Assembly: GCF_000226115.1 (NCBI RefSeq)
Contig: NC_016458.1
Span: forward strand, 1,984,001-2,048,000
DNA: 64,000 bases
Direction of reading: 5' to 3'
From: Thermothielavioides terrestris NRRL 8126
Taxonomy: Eukaryota; Ascomycota; Sordariomycetes; Sordariales; Chaetomiaceae
This document shows positions 10,299-23,270 of the stretch, in pieces. A program made the translations under genes and the position numbers. The stretch's first letter is position 1. Each line of letters begins with the position of its first letter. The notes beneath the pieces are model-generated. The model ran no database searches and was not told where the DNA came from. It saw only the letters and a program-made list of their open reading frames with translations.

Positions 10299-11487
10299 AG
10301 TTGACCAGTGACGTCTGACCAGTTTCTCAACCAGAGCGGACCACATGGAGCTGCTTGTCTTTCTCTTCAATGCCGCCTTCCTAATCCTGACTGCTTCTAG
10401 CGTGGTACTAGAAATTTAATAGCCACCTAAGCTGCCAAGAAGGCCCTGGCCCGTAATCCGCTCCGCTCCGTCCGCCAGGAACAACGCAGAGCCAAGGTCC
10501 GCGCCGAAGCGAATCGTCCGAACGCCCCCACCGCCTAGCGTCAACTTAGAGATTGGGAGGTCGTGCAATATCCGTACTTCGTCATCGGTAGTCATAACGT
10601 GAGCTCTGTCTCTGTATTGTACTTGAGCTGCAAGTTCACCCGGCCTGGGGACGACAACAATTCCTTGTCCTGCCTGCCGATCGGCCATCTTGGCAACGTG
10701 ACAATGCGCGATTGCCAGGACCCGAACCCCTGGCTCGTGGCCCAAACCACAAAAAGGGGGGCGGCCGATCGATCAGCGTTGAAAAGAAATCACTTGCACG
10801 GAGCTGTGGGTCCTGGTCCCCATCTCGTCCCCCACACTTCAGCGTTGAGCAGTCCGAGAGTGGAAGAGGCAGCCCTGCCTGACCCCGGCGCTTTGGGTGA
10901 CAATACGGAGCATTACCGGCAATTTCCAGCCTCTGGTTGGGCTCGCGTTGCCGTCGCAGCGGGCGCGACCTCGCTGCCAGGGTGCAATTTTGTTGCTGGT
11001 CATTTTACTTTGTATGCTCCCCAACTCCAACCTCGGCCAGCTTGCGACCAACGGCCAACTGCGCTGGACACCCAACAAGTCGCCGGCTCGTGTTACTCCG
11101 TCGCTGCCGCCGACAGGCCGTGCTCGCGCTGCGCATGGCCCGCATAACGTTAACGATACTGCCTGTCCTGACCGATCGGACCTGACATAGAGGCCTGGTT
11201 CACGCCGGACCCCGCAATTTATCGACTTATTGCAGCCCATCGCGCGCGCTTGCTTCCTCCCATCCGGCTCCCTGGCCGCACCGCAGCCGCATTGTTCCTC
11301 CTTGACGAAATCAGACACTTCCATCTTGCCAGTTTGCCAAGCAAGAACGTAGCCGCGCGCCGTCCGGGCAGGAAAAGGCGCGGTCTCGAGGCCATTGGGC
11401 CTGGCTTTCCGCATCTCCTCGACTCCCGCTCCTGCTCGCGCTCGAGATCCCGAGATCCCCCTGGCTGCCTGCAAACGCATATCCATC
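10299..11487. other. Intergenic, upstream of the Ser-rich protein gene
   Basis: No gene called. A minus-strand frame at 10416-10745 (109 codons) has even composition but no recognised family. The last 250 bases before 11488 are probably the 5' UTR of the next gene. Confidence 0.5.
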
Positions 11488-14453
11488 ATGGCCGCCATGG
11501 AAGCCGCGAATGCCCACTATCACAATGGGCACGGCCAGCAGTCGGGCCCCCCATTGCCTGCGTCGCCCACGCTCACGAACCCCGACATGATCTTGCCCGA
11601 CTACGACGACCGCAGCGACTCCCCCGACCCCGACATGAACCGCGCGAGCCACCCGTCGCTGATGATGTGGAAGAACGCGCATGACTCCTCAACGGCAGGC
11701 CCCGATATCCATCAGATGTTTGTCGCCACGGGCCTGGCTGGGCCGCGCCCGTACGGCCCCGCCGGCCCCGTCACACCGACGACACCCATCATCTACGGGA
11801 ACGGCACTATGCTATCCGACATTGGGGAGGTCACCGAGGTCGAGAGCACGGTTGGGAAGCCCTCGCCGACGCGGACAAAGTCCGGCATTCGCAGGCCCGG
11901 GTCTCCGACGCGTATAGGCGTGAATGACGTGGCGCGCCGGTCATCACCGACCATGGGTTCGTCGGCCGTAAGCAAAAAGAAGTCCAAGCAGAGCCTGACT
12001 GCGAAGCGCGAACGCCGGGGAAGCATGGACAGCGACAGCACCATCACGACGCAAGACCACCAAGGACTCTTCGCCGACTTCGACGATTCCGTCAGCGTGG
12101 GCGATAGCGTCTTTCAAGGGGACGACGAAGAGAGCATGGCCTCGTCCTACGTCGAGGGGACCGCCGCCGTCGAGCCTGCCCGGCCGGGGGTGGCCAAGCC
12201 GGATAACGTTGACCGCCTGTCCACATACTCGACAACCTCGCTAAGCCGGCGTGCGGAGGAGATCCTCGCGAATGCAAAGAGAAGGTTGACGGTAAGTCGC
12301 GGCGCCCCTGAGCGGCGCAGCAAGGTTTCCTTGCTAACGCGGGCTAGACAATGGAGGGCAATCTGACCCGAGCGCGTAGCTCGTTGCAATACACGTCCCC
12401 GTACGGCTCTGACGGGTCGACACCCTCCCCGCCTCTCCAGAGAGCGGCCACGGCCATGTATCCGTTGGCAAATGGAGCGGGTTCCAGCGCATCTACCGCC
12501 GACTCCGCTCCGGGACACACGCGAATGTCCAGCGATGTCGCCATGCGAAATGGCCTGCCCTATCGTGTTACGTTACCGAGATCGCAGAGTGCGCTTGGAG
12601 CCGCTGGTGGCTACAGGCAGCCATTGACGGCGTCGAGGAGCGTTGACTATATCCGCGGGGACAAGGAGGAGGAATCCCATCGCCGCACCCCCATCGCGAA
12701 TTCCCTCCAGGAGACCGGCCTGAAACCGCTCACGGAGGCTGAAGTTGCCCGGCTTGGCGAAGCCGACAGCGCCAGCCAAAACGCGCGGCTTGAAGCGTTT
12801 CTAAGCCCTACCTTCGGGGCTTTCCCCGGCGACAACGGCGTGAGGACCGTTCAGCGGTCGGCTTCTGCAGCTCAAATGCGAGACATCAAGGATCAAATGA
12901 GGGACTTGAAGGGCAAGATCTCCAGCCTGCGTGAGCAAGCCCGGGCTGACAGTCTCAAGAGGCGAAGCCTGCAGAGCCTGAGAACGCCCAGCCCGTTCAC
13001 TCACGCGCAGTTCGACCAGTGGTATGCGGAGCCTCGGTCGAACCGAACGTCAGTAATAACCACGAGCAACCCCCCGAGCAGGAACCCGTGGAACGGCGAG
13101 GAGTCAAGCGTGGATGGTGACGCTAGGGAGCATAATACAGGGGACGAACACGCCGAGGGGAACGATACGGATTACTTTGATGCAGAACATGAGGTGCACC
13201 CCGAGCAAGCAACCGCCCGGGTCACAGACGCCGGATCCCTATCTCCTCCTGCTCCTGCTCTCGAAGCCGAGGGTGAAGTGCAAGACGACGGTTCGGACAT
13301 GCTCACGGAAAACGGTGACGTGGACGAGGACCAACAAGACGAATTCCACGACGCCGATGAGGCCGATTACATGAGCGAGAGCGGGGAATCTCTCTATCAC
13401 GACACTGTTCAGCACCAGATCTCGCACGAGGACCGTGAGGATGCATTCGACTACGAACACTTCTTCCTGCACAGCGCCTTGGGTACCATGAGCCTGAGAA
13501 GGCGAGCGAGCAGCGAGAGCCTGACCTCGGAGGACTCGGTTGAGACGACGCGAGGCCCTGTGGCAAACGAGACCAAGAGCGACGACGGCAGCGCTGCGGA
13601 ACCCCGTGTCTGGAGCAGGCGGAACAGCAGCAACTCGATATCGACCATCGACACTTTCGCCACCGCTCACGAAGGTCGGTCTCTGAAATCCCCCGCCCTG
13701 TCCGAGGAAGTTCCCAATCCGCCCACCAGGACGAACGAGGGCTCTATCAGAGCTGCCTCTGCCCAGAGCCACAGATACCGCTCCGGAAGCACCGCGACAA
13801 CCAAGAGGCGGTCCTTCAATACTGGCAGCACACGCCCGTTGACCTCCCAGACGGGGGCTCGCGACAGCGACGGCTCCATCTCCCCCATCGCCGAGGAAGG
13901 CCGCTCTTCCTCGGTTGCCGAGACCCACGCGTCTCAAACGAGCCGTCGCCTGTCCGTGATCCACCGCCCCATCTCGACGGCCAGCTCCCTCCACCGGCCT
14001 TCGATCTCCTCGTTCGACTCGGTTGGCACAAACCGCAGCTTCCCGCTGGTCAACAAGACCTCCCTCCCGGGCTCCAAGAAGGCGAACAGCACGGGCGTGC
14101 TCACGCCGCGCGACTCGCCCGACCAGGAGCTGAACACCATCGCGAGCAGGCTGATGAGCGACCTGGGCAGCGCAGCAGCCGAGCAGCAGCAGCACCACCA
14201 CGGGGCCGCGGCGAACGGCGGCGGCGGCGGCGGCGAGGCCAAGATGATGGCCTTCGGCCCGCACCCGCTCGAGGCCCTCCTCAGGGAGGACAAGTACTTG
14301 GTCGAGCGGCTCGTCGCCAGCGTCGGCCGCTGCGTGCTCGGCCTGACCGAGAACGGCCGCGCCAGCGCCGAGAGCCGCATGTACCGCCGCCGGCTCAACG
14401 CGGCGATGCGCGTGCTGGAGGGGTTTGACGCCGCTGATGACGACGCGGTGTGA
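11488..14453 (+). CDS. Large Ser-rich conserved-looking protein, function unknown
   Basis: Two exons, 11488-12291 and 12348-14453, encode 969 residues. The start at 11488 (ATCATGGCC) has A at -3; a second Met lies three codons later and the frame is open 93 bases upstream. Most of the chain is predicted disordered: Ser, Pro, Asp and Glu-rich with many SP, RRxS and RSxS stretches that look like kinase targets. Order is visible at three points: around the splice site (EEILANAKRRLTTMEGNLTRARSS split by the intron), a short coiled coil near residues 430-450 (MRDIKDQMRDLKGKISSLRE), and the last 70 residues, a helical block after a poly-Gly run (HPLEALLREDKYLVERLV). No catalytic motif is seen and I do not recognise the family. 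Conservation of the NAKRRL segment across fungi would identify it. Confidence 0.8.
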
Positions 14454-15483
14454 GGCGGGGGGGAGATCTGTGGGACGGCGCCGGCTCGCGCACGTCGGGG
14501 TCGCGACCTGTTCTTCTTCTTCTTTTCCTTCTTCTTCATCATCTTCTTTTTTTTTATTCTTTTTTATTCTTCTTCTTTCTTCCTCTTCTTATTCTGATTC
14601 ACCTTTGCTTTTTCCATCCTTTTCTCCTTTTCCTTTTTTTTTTTTCCCTCTCTTTGGTTTCGTGGCAAGCGGGGGGGCAGTCTCAGATTGTGCTCAGCGT
14701 TAGACGGGATCTGGCGTTGAGAGGGCGTTGCTCTGGTGGTATGTATACCAAGGGGCTAGAAGGGGGTGGGGCAGGCTAGTAATGTTTAAACGAAAACGCG
14801 GTGCTGGAATGGAAAATGGGGATTTGTTCTGCTGTGAGGGGCCTCCGGACATTCCGTGAGTCTTCAACGGGAGCGGGGAGTGAAGGGGAACGGGGGCGCG
14901 GGGGATGGGGTAAGGGGAAAGGGGGTTGTGTGGTATCATTGTATGGGCTTCAGCGGCTTTACTCTCTGGCCCCGTTCGCGCCTGTTGGAAACGGGTTGGC
15001 GATGCTTATTGGGCTGAGGGGCGTTTGGCGAAGAGCCGGTACAGTGGTTTTCTATTCTTCGCTTCTTTCAACCGACAAGAATTGGTTCGATACCCCGGGG
15101 TTTTCTTTCTGGTATATAGATTTTAAGTATAAGGTTACTCTAGTCGAACGAACGACCATGAGCGCATGGGCCATGGTTTGCTCTCCGCCGATCTGATCGT
15201 GATGCACCACCTCCTATCACACTCTAGTTTTTGTTGAAGAGGGAGGTGGGTAGAGTCAGGTATTTGTTTGCCGCCCGTTTTGAGAGCGTCGCAGTGGGTG
15301 CTCATCAACACCGCAGTGTGTGATCAACACAAACAACAAATCTAATCATGTTTGATTTATCTGAGTATCAAGCAGATGGTCTTCTAACGTCTCTGTATAT
15401 CAATCCGTTTTTCGCCCTTGTATCCTGAGCTTTTCACGTAGCCAGACACATAACGTAACGCCGGGGATGGTCGTCAGTCACCA
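14454..15483. other. Convergent intergenic region with pyrimidine tract
   Basis: A CTT/T-rich tract of about 130 bases (14510-14645) follows the stop codon at 14453 within 60 bases. The rest is 3' flanking DNA between convergent genes, with no credible ORF. Confidence 0.6.
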
Positions 15484-16649
15484 TCAACCATCCTTAAACG
15501 CCTCATTCCTCGCTTTCTCGATAGCTGCATCAGCTGCCCCTTCGGGTCGCGGCCGGTTGGCAATCAGGCGCTGTTAAACATCACTGTCAACATCCCCATC
15601 GTCCTGGACAGTCCAGGTCACCGCAAGAGGAGACGTATGGAACATACCACCAGGTTCCGCAACAGCACGGCAATAGTCACTTTGCCGACGCTGGGCACGT
15701 AAATGCTGGCCTTCTCCTTCACCGCCGGGCCGTCGAAGTTGCGGTAGCTCGAGAAGTTGATGCACACGGCGCCCTCGCGGAGCAGCTCGGTCGGCACCTT
15801 GAAGTCTTCGCTCGGCACGCCGGCGATAACAACGTCGCTGAGCGGCAGGACGTCCTTGAGCTCCCAGCCCTCCTTGTCGTGGACCTGATGGCGCGGCGCG
15901 CGGATGCCGCTGCCGCGGGTGAAGACCTGTACGCCAGTGATGTCGACGCTGTAGACGGTGGCGCCGTCGTTGGCCAGCAGCGCGGCCAGTGGACGGCCGT
16001 TGACCTCGCTGCGGTTGATGACGGTGATGGTCTTGCCAAAGAGGCGGTTGCCATAGGCCAAAATCGGATTGTAGATCTGCAAATGCTCGAGCGTCTTTAC
16101 GATGGCGAGCGGGGTGCACGGAAGGATGGACTTCTTCTGGTTGGTGGGCGGATCGAGGAAGCGCACGTTGTGGTACATGTTGAAGAGGTGGGTGTGGCAG
16201 AGGCCCTCGACATCCTTGGAGAGGGCGACGGTCTCTTGGATGTACCGGTCCTGCTGCTTATTGTTCCGCCAGATCGGGTAGTAGACAAGGATACCATCGA
16301 CGGAGTCGTCCTGGTTCGCGGCCACGATGGCCTCTTCAAGGTCCTCCTTATCGACCTTGCGGAGATCAAAGTGGAAGCCGCTGGGGGAGGGCGGGCACGC
16401 TCAGCGTTTGTCTCGGAGCAGAATCCCTGAATGGGGACAGACTCACTTCTCCTCGCATGTCTTCTTGGACCACTCGGCGTACTGGTCGGCGGCAGGATCA
16501 CCGTTGGCCAGGAAGGCAACCAAGGTGGGTTTTGAGGATTCAGGGCCCTGAACGCTGGCCAATGTCTCCCTGACTTCAGCCAGGAGCTTCTTGGCTATTG
16601 TGTCTGCAAGAATGACCTTGCAGGTCTTGGGCACTTCTTCCGACGCCAT
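15484..16649 (-). CDS. MTD1: Methylenetetrahydrofolate dehydrogenase (NAD+)
   Basis: Cytosolic monofunctional enzyme that oxidises 5,10-methylene-THF to methenyl-THF with NAD+. Exons on the minus strand: 16649-16447, 16380-15648, 15570-15484; product 340 residues (yeast Mtd1 has 320). Seen in the sequence are the substrate-side block DGILVYYPIW, the PCTPLAIVKTLEHL segment typical of folate dehydrogenases, and the dinucleotide-binding stretch VINRSEVNGRPLAALLANDGA. The last exon codes for only 28 residues (RLIANRPRP... to KDG) and is needed to restore the family C-terminus; without splicing the frame ends after VCSIRLLLR. Divergent from MMS19, 1.2 kb away. Confidence 0.95.
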
Positions 16650-17835
16650 GGCGATGTGCGCTCAGTGCGTTCCGCTGCTGCTCTGTCAGCGCAGCGGAAT
16701 AGGACACGAGATGCCTGGCAGCAGCTGAATTAGCAGGAGCCTGTGGCCAGCCAGCGTGCTTCCTAACTCAGCCATTGTGACGCGAGAACCCCTGTCTCAA
16801 AGCAGGCGGAAGATCCGGAAACCTCAGATGAGTAGAAGCCTTGGATTTGTGCTATATGTGCGTGGTTGTGTGTAAGTGCAGCAAACTGGGAGCCTGGCAG
16901 CGGCGTGACTCCATGGCAGCAGCTCGAAAGCAGCGCGCTGCGTGAGAGCCACAGCAGTGATGAGAGAAGCAGCTTACCCCGCGACACCTCGCTAACAACA
17001 AAAGGTAAGCGACCAACTGGAAGGAATTGGCCACTGACGGGCGCACTGAACCCGGAAGCACTGAGAACTTGGAGGTGGCCCTGCTTGTTTCAACGCAGCA
17101 AATGTAAATGACCTCAATGAAGCATGAACCCCATCACCTGAGAGATTTTGGCTCAGCTACCGATCGGTAACAATATCCCCGGGTTTCCTTTTCGACGGCT
17201 GGCATTGCTGCCGCTGTCGGCGGCGGCCTGAGCTTGAGGGTCCTTCACTTGGTCCCGAAACAGAAAATTTTGGACGGAATTGGGCCCACAGAGGCTTTCC
17301 CCCCACTTACCAAGCACGGTTTAGCGGTGACGAGCCCCCAAAGATAGCGTCATAATATGGCTTCACCGCCCGCACTCGTGGCGTTTACTGCCAGTTTACT
17401 GCCGCGGGGCAACGTGGGGCATCGGAGAGACAAGCGAAAACGGCGCCTCTTCAACATCGACTCGGGATCCGGAGCAGGGCGCAAGTGGCAGGCTACCTAA
17501 GGTAAGGTACTTGCACCACCTAATGAGTCGCAGCATTGCTTGGCACGCTGCCCGGTCCTAATTCGCTCTTCGTCCCGCACTACTGCTTGGATTGTAGGGC
17601 TTCAAGGGCGTTGCAAAGCGTTTGTTGTTGTGCCTGGACAGTGGGTGTGGCAGGGCAGCTCGGGCAGCTCCCCGGCCCGTTCGGCGCCTCTTCCTGTGCG
17701 CAGTACATCCGTATTTGAGTCCAGGATTCGCATACCAAAGTCAACAACAACCCGCATACTATTTAGACTGGAAACAGCGGTTGCTGCGCTTCCGGCGGAC
17801 TTGTGGAACCTGGTTGCCTGTGGTGTGCCTCTGCC
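16650..17835. other. Divergent MTD1/MMS19 intergenic region
   Basis: 1.2 kb between divergent start codons. A TACCTAAGGTA motif lies at 17494-17504. Nothing coding is supported. Confidence 0.55.
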
Positions 17836-20800
17836 ATGGCGCAGTTCAAGCAGTGGGCGCTGCAGTACGTGCTCTCGGACGACGAGACCGCCCAGTCAGA
17901 AATCGCCCGGAAAGCGGCGAGGGGTGAGTAACAAGGCGCGACTCTCTCTGACAACACCGTAATACTGACTCGTATCCGTAGAGATCGAGAGCTCCCGTGC
18001 CAGCAGCGCCGCGGTGGGGAACTGGGCTGCGTCCGTCCAACAATGGATGACCCCGGCGTCGGCCGATGACGAACAGATGGAGGATGGGGACCAAGGGGGT
18101 AGCGGCGACATCATTGCTCGAGCTAAAGGTATGCACGGATGAGATGGATGGGCTGAATGGGCTGCGCTGGTCTCGCCCAACGGGGTAATGCGGTACTGAT
18201 GATGCCTTTGCCCTGAATCCAGCCCTGGCCTTTCTTGCCAGTACCCTAGAGGCACTCGACAAGAGCACGCTGAGATCAGACCAAGGTATGTGTTGCCGGT
18301 TGCCGTGTTATTCCCCACGCCGAGACCTCTTGCTCAATGGCCTCGCAGTCCTCCGTCTCATCGGCTTCTTCGGCGCCATGTTTTCCTACGATCACAAGGC
18401 CGGCATCACGGCGTCTGCGAAGGCTTTGCGGCAGCTGTACAGAATGAAGAGCTTCAAGCCCGACATGGGCAGCAAGATTCTGGAAGACGTCTGCAAAATC
18501 AAGGAAGATTTCCGCCTGCAGACCGCAGCCACCCGGCTTGAGATCTACGAGCTCTTCCTCAGCCTCGTCCAGGATCCCGCTGTCAGCAGCGAGCTGAAGC
18601 ACAAGTATGGGTCGTCTTGTGGTTTCGTTGTCGACCTCCTGCAGCTGTGTCAGAGCGAACGAGATCCGAGGAACCTCATGGTCTGGTTCAAAACCCTGGC
18701 CTTGCTTCTCAGAGACTATGATCCGTCTCCCGAAGTGACCGAGGAAATTTTCAAGACCTTCTCGGCCTACTTTCCCATTTCTCTGCGCAGTTCTGCCACT
18801 CCAATAGGAATCACCGCCGAAGATCTCAAAGAGGCTGTGCGGAGCTGTTTCGCCGCCCACCAGCGCGTCGCCCCCCACGCATTCCCGTTCCTCATTCAAA
18901 AGCTCGACCAAGGAGATGCTGTCACAGTTGCTGTCAAGGTCAGTCGAACATTATCAACCTTCAAACCGCCGCGGCGGCCCGGCAGTTTTAGTTGCTCATA
19001 GCCCGAGAACAAGGACTAACACCATACGCCAGGTCGACATCCTCAAAACCATCAGAGCCTGTATCGAGCTGTACGACAATCCACAAGCAAGCATCGTTCC
19101 TCACATTGAAAAGATATGGAACTCGCTCAAGTATGAAGTGCGGAACGGCGAGGTCAAGGAGACCATCGATGCCACGCTGGACGTGCTCCGAGCCATCGCT
19201 AGGAAGCTCGATGGCACCAAAACTCAGAAACTCGACGTGTCCCTGCTCAAATCCTACGTCGACCTGGTGTCCAGGGACTGCCGAGACGACCTCGCAAACC
19301 CTACATACACCAAGCAGGCCGGACTCCTGCTCATGACCGTCATCAGCGCCAATATCCGAGCCTACGTACTCTACAACGCCAGCTTCATTGGCACTGTCCG
19401 GCAGAATCTCCGGCAGCCAAAGTCACCCGCCCACACGTGCGACCTCCTGCTTCTTCTGAACTCGCTACTCAAGACCCGCATCGAGCTGTTGAAGGACCGG
19501 TCATGTGGCCACCCGGATGACGAAGCAAGTTTGAGGACAGAGTCACGGACGCATCTCGACACATTGTTCCACGACGTTTACCTGCCAATATGGACCGACA
19601 AAGCCAACGAGTCAGCGCCAGAGGCGAGGGACGTGGTGAAGCAGGCTATCCAGGGTCTTGCTCTGCTCGCCAGCCAGCAAATCCTGCGGCCGGACGGAAC
19701 ACTTGTTTTGCTCTGTTCCCGTTCAGTCTGCTCAGAGATCTGCTCACTCCTTACACGAACCATCCTCAGGAGTCTCACGCTCAGTCCTAATGATAACAAC
19801 CGTGCCGACGAGACCACTTTGGAAGATGAGGCCGTGCTGGCCCTGCGAACTATCGTCATGAGCTACACAGACGGCTACGACGAAATTGCGAGTCGGGCAA
19901 TGTCGGAGATCAGGCATCGTGACTGGACCAACCCTTCGGACTATGCACTGCGAGCGTTGCAAGACCTGCTATCTCGCTTGTCCTTCATTGGCTGTTCCGA
20001 GATCCCCTCGAGCATCGCGGCCGAGACTCCTTCACGGAAACGGTACTCTCCGGTCCAACACTTCATCACATTCACAGCAAGCCTTTTGGATGCCTTCCCG
20101 CTCTCATCTCAAACCGGTTCACCCCGGCCCAATGACTCGGTCGAGGGTCCATCGGCGAACGCTCACGTCATTTCCTCACTGCACGCTGGCGTTCTGTGGT
20201 TCCTTGACGCCTGCGAGGCCAAATACGGGCGGCAGGCCTTCCCTTCTTCTGGCAGCGGCGAGAACTGGGTAGGCGAGTACGAGAAACTACCAGAGGATTG
20301 GCTATTGCAACTTCAACGGGGTGATGGGGCATCTGATGTGCTACTGCTGCCGCCCTTGACAGACGAAAACCCCGAGGTCTGTCGCCAGTTCTTGAAGCTG
20401 AGTCTCTTCATGGTGAGGAGCCTATATCGATCCGCCCGCTCGGGACCGCGAGCTCCATGGGACGAAAGGGCTCTTATCCCGCTCTCGCAGATGGCGGCGC
20501 TGGTTGTGCGGAATCTCGACGAAGCGCTGCAAGTGTCGTGCAACTTGGCCCACGAGGCTTTCAATTTCTTCGGCGGCTCGGACAGTGCTTCCGCGCAACC
20601 TCACTCTTCGGAACTTTCCCTGAACTTGCTCACACTGGGCATTCTTCAAGGGTTGCGGCCAGGGGCACTGGCTGGCTTGGTATGAGCTCCCTTTCAACAA
20701 AACAGTTCTCGTACACGACTAACGGCGGTATCCAGTACGAACCGGGTGGCGCGGCGGAGAAGCTTATGTGCAACGTGACCGATTTTGGCTCCTCTCCGTC

Positions 20801-21728
20801 CAGAGAAAGTGATATACGCGCAGCGATCGGGGCGATACTTGCCAACAAGTACAAGGGCGGCCCTTCAACGTCCGACCCCGAGGTAGTGGTGATGAGACGT
20901 GTGTTTGACTTCTGGGCCAACTGGATGAAGGAGGCGACCACTTCGGCCCCCCTCGACCGAGAGGCCTTCCATGCTCATAGCACAGTTGCGATGAACGTCC
21001 TTGCCGGAGCCGCAGCCCGTCAGGACAAACATGTGCTCAACCTTGTGCCGGCGCTGCACCAGGCCGCGGCCAGCCAGCACCTCAACGGCGAGATCGTCGC
21101 CCAATCCCTGGGCCTCGTCGTCAAGCAGAATGAGCTCCTTAGCCCTAACAACCACGCGGTTGTTAAGCGTTTCTACAAGCAATGGGCCTACAGTCACCTG
21201 GCCAAGCCGCTGCTCCAGGATGCCCAGCCAGCCGCCGCCGACAGCCACACCGCAGCGAGGTACCGCTTGGCCATCCTCTCAATGGTCAGCAACTGCCCGT
21301 TCGCCGTCTATCAAGACGACCTGGAACCCCTGATCCGCCTGCTGGTGACAGCCCTCAACAACCATGCCGGCCTCTCCGAGGAGGTCGCTTGGTCGCAGGT
21401 TGCTGCGGCGCTCGAGATCCTGGCGGACATCCTCGCGAACGAGCCGGACGCGCTCAAGGGCCATCTCCGAGAGACCATCGGCGGCGCGAGCAGGGTGTAC
21501 CAGGAGTGCTCCCGCAAGATCGAAGCGGTCCCGCCGGTGACGAGAACCAGGTGCCGCAAGCTCGCGCTGCAGGTGCTGGGCGCGATCCCAACGCGGTTCG
21601 AGGAGCGCTATGTGCTGTCTTACTCGCCGCCCACGCAGCGCATGTTGGCTGTTGCGTGTGGAGACCCGGTGAGGAACGTACGGGAGGTTGCGAGGAAGGC
21701 CAGGGCGAGTTGGGCCAAGGTTGTGTGA
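17836..21728 (+). CDS. MMS19: MMS19/Met18 family HEAT-repeat protein
   Basis: Cytosolic targeting subunit that hands iron-sulfur clusters from the CIA machinery to DNA repair and replication enzymes such as XPD and DNA polymerases. Six exons: 17836-17923, 17982-18128, 18223-18285, 18349-18938, 19033-20679, 20736-21728; product about 1175 residues, the usual length. The protein is helical throughout with repeated Leu-rich HEAT-like pairs. The N-terminal MMS19 block includes TLEALDKSTLRSDQ joined across a splice to VLRLIGFFGAMFSYDHKAGI, and the C-terminal domain ends with YSPPTQRMLAVACGDPVRNV then REVARKARASWAKVV. The first three introns fall close together in the N-terminal 100 codons, a pattern common in fungal genes. 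Exon borders keep frame at every junction. Confidence 0.93.
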
Positions 21729-22110
21729 TTGTTTGGTTGATTGGCTGCGAGTCGCGGGGCGAGATAGACAAAGGATCTAGAGAGAAGTTTTTTGTGCTTA
21801 GATGACGAAACCGACCCGAACTCGAGGCGTCAAGAAGATGGGCGGCAGGGCTGTCACCAACCGCCGCAGCAACTGTGGGACACCCGAATGATATCGGGCG
21901 TATTTTCTCCTCATAGAGCTTCATACCGGCACCACTTTTTGCGGGCGAGCCAAACACCGAGGGCAATGGGGAACTCTACGCTGAGTGGTCGCCTCACTGA
22001 TTATACGTGGCGTGCCGGACAAAGGCCGTGTAGACCCCAATATTTTTTTTCTGTTTACGGTCGCTTGATATCATCCCGCCCCCTCAGTATCTCCTCTTTA
22101 ATCCATCACC
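21729..22110. other. Convergent intergenic (MMS19/SPC2)
   Basis: 382 bases shared by two 3' ends; no ORF of note. Confidence 0.6.
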
Positions 22111-22897
22111 TCATGCTCTCCTCTTCTTCCCCCCCTTCTTCGGCACCGGCGTCTCCGAGCCGGTCGCCTCCTCCGCCGCCGAACCAACAACGCTTGCATT
22201 CGCCTTGGCTAGCACATCAAGCATCTCAGGTGTATACGCCGCCGGCACCGGCATGGCGCTTTCTTGGGGAGCCGCCCTCTTCGGATCCAGCTTGCCAACC
22301 ACGGGCACGGCACTCGCCAGCATGCTCTGGAACGGGGCCGCCACAAAGTGGCCCGCGCCGTCGAACCACTCGGTAAAGGCCCGGCTGATCTTCAGCACCT
22401 CCTTCTTCCCGCCGTTCTTCGGCTGCACCTCGACGGTCACATGGTACGTCGGCACGTTCTTCTTGGTGGCGGTCGAGATGCGCAGCGTCTCGCCCGACGG
22501 CGCCGTGCCGACGTAGACGGTCCCGCGCTCGACGTAGAACAGCCAGAAGGTCAGGGCGCCGTTGAGCAGCGTGTAGACGACCACGGCGGCGGCCGTGAGG
22601 TGCTTCGTCGACTCGAAGCCGAGCTTGTAGTCCCAGGCGAAGCAGGCGGCGGCGAGCGCGAGCGCCGAGTAGCCCAGGGCGAGACGGACGTCGGTGAGGC
22701 GGTGGGACTGGCGGAATTTCAGGCTGTTGAGATAGTTGGGGATCGCGTCGTCGGACGTGGTTTTGAGGTCTGAATATTGCGGGCGAAACAACACGCGTGT
22801 AAGTCCGGGAAGCTACTGGACGGCAGTGTGCAGGGTGCGAGAAGGATGGCTTACCGGCGAGATTGTAAACCGTGACCTTTTCCTGAGATACCGCCAT
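22111..22897 (-). CDS. SPC2: Signal peptidase complex subunit 2
   Basis: ER membrane subunit of signal peptidase; it links the complex to the translocon rather than cutting itself. Exons 22897-22855 and 22769-22111, 233 residues. MAVSQEKVTVYNLAD joins LKTTSDDAIPNYL across the intron. Two hydrophobic segments about residues 40-58 and 70-90 (GYSALALAAACFAW; AAAVVVYTLLNGALTFWLFY) form the hairpin typical of the family, followed by a beta-rich cytosolic part (VYVGTAPSG, TYHVTVEV) and a basic tail KKGGKKRRA. It is divergent from EMC3 with 373 bases between starts. Confidence 0.92.
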
Positions 22898-23270
22898 GTT
22901 TGCTGCCGGTTTACCTGTCCCAACGCCGAATCGCAGGGAGGAGAAAGAAGAAAACGGAACAAGGGTGGAAGAAGTTGGGGAAGAAGAGGTTGTCGGCCAA
23001 GCAGGAAGTTTCAATCGCGGAAAGGCCACCTGCCACGTTTGGATGAGCTGCTGTTACTGCGGCTGTTCTCCGGGTGGAAGCGATGGGCCCGTGCCCCCAG
23101 CAGACAGGGGGGCAGCCCCCTAGTTTACACTAACACAGTACCGAGCTTGGCAGAGCTTCCAGGGTCCCGTTCAGACACAACGACATCTCTCAAGCTTCCG
23201 GTTTGGCACGGACAAACACGTCGATGACAAGCAGCCTTGCCGAGCGCAAACTCAACCTCGGCACGTCAGG
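22898..23270. promoter_or_regulatory. Divergent promoter region, SPC2 and EMC3
   Basis: 373 bases separate the two start codons, so both promoters and both 5' UTRs must fit here. No single motif is obvious by eye. Both genes act in ER membrane-protein biogenesis. Confidence 0.6.

Noticed and set aside
10416..10745. Minus-strand 109-codon ORF
   Set aside because: Even composition but no family recognised, no splice context and no partner exons.
13239..14264. 341-codon minus ORF opposite the Ser-rich gene
   Set aside because: Antisense shadow; Arg/Gly/Val-rich with no domain.
15060..15130. GGTTCGATACCCC as a tRNA T-arm
   Set aside because: No matching A-box, acceptor pairing or anticodon stem around it. 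No tRNA was recognised anywhere in the window.
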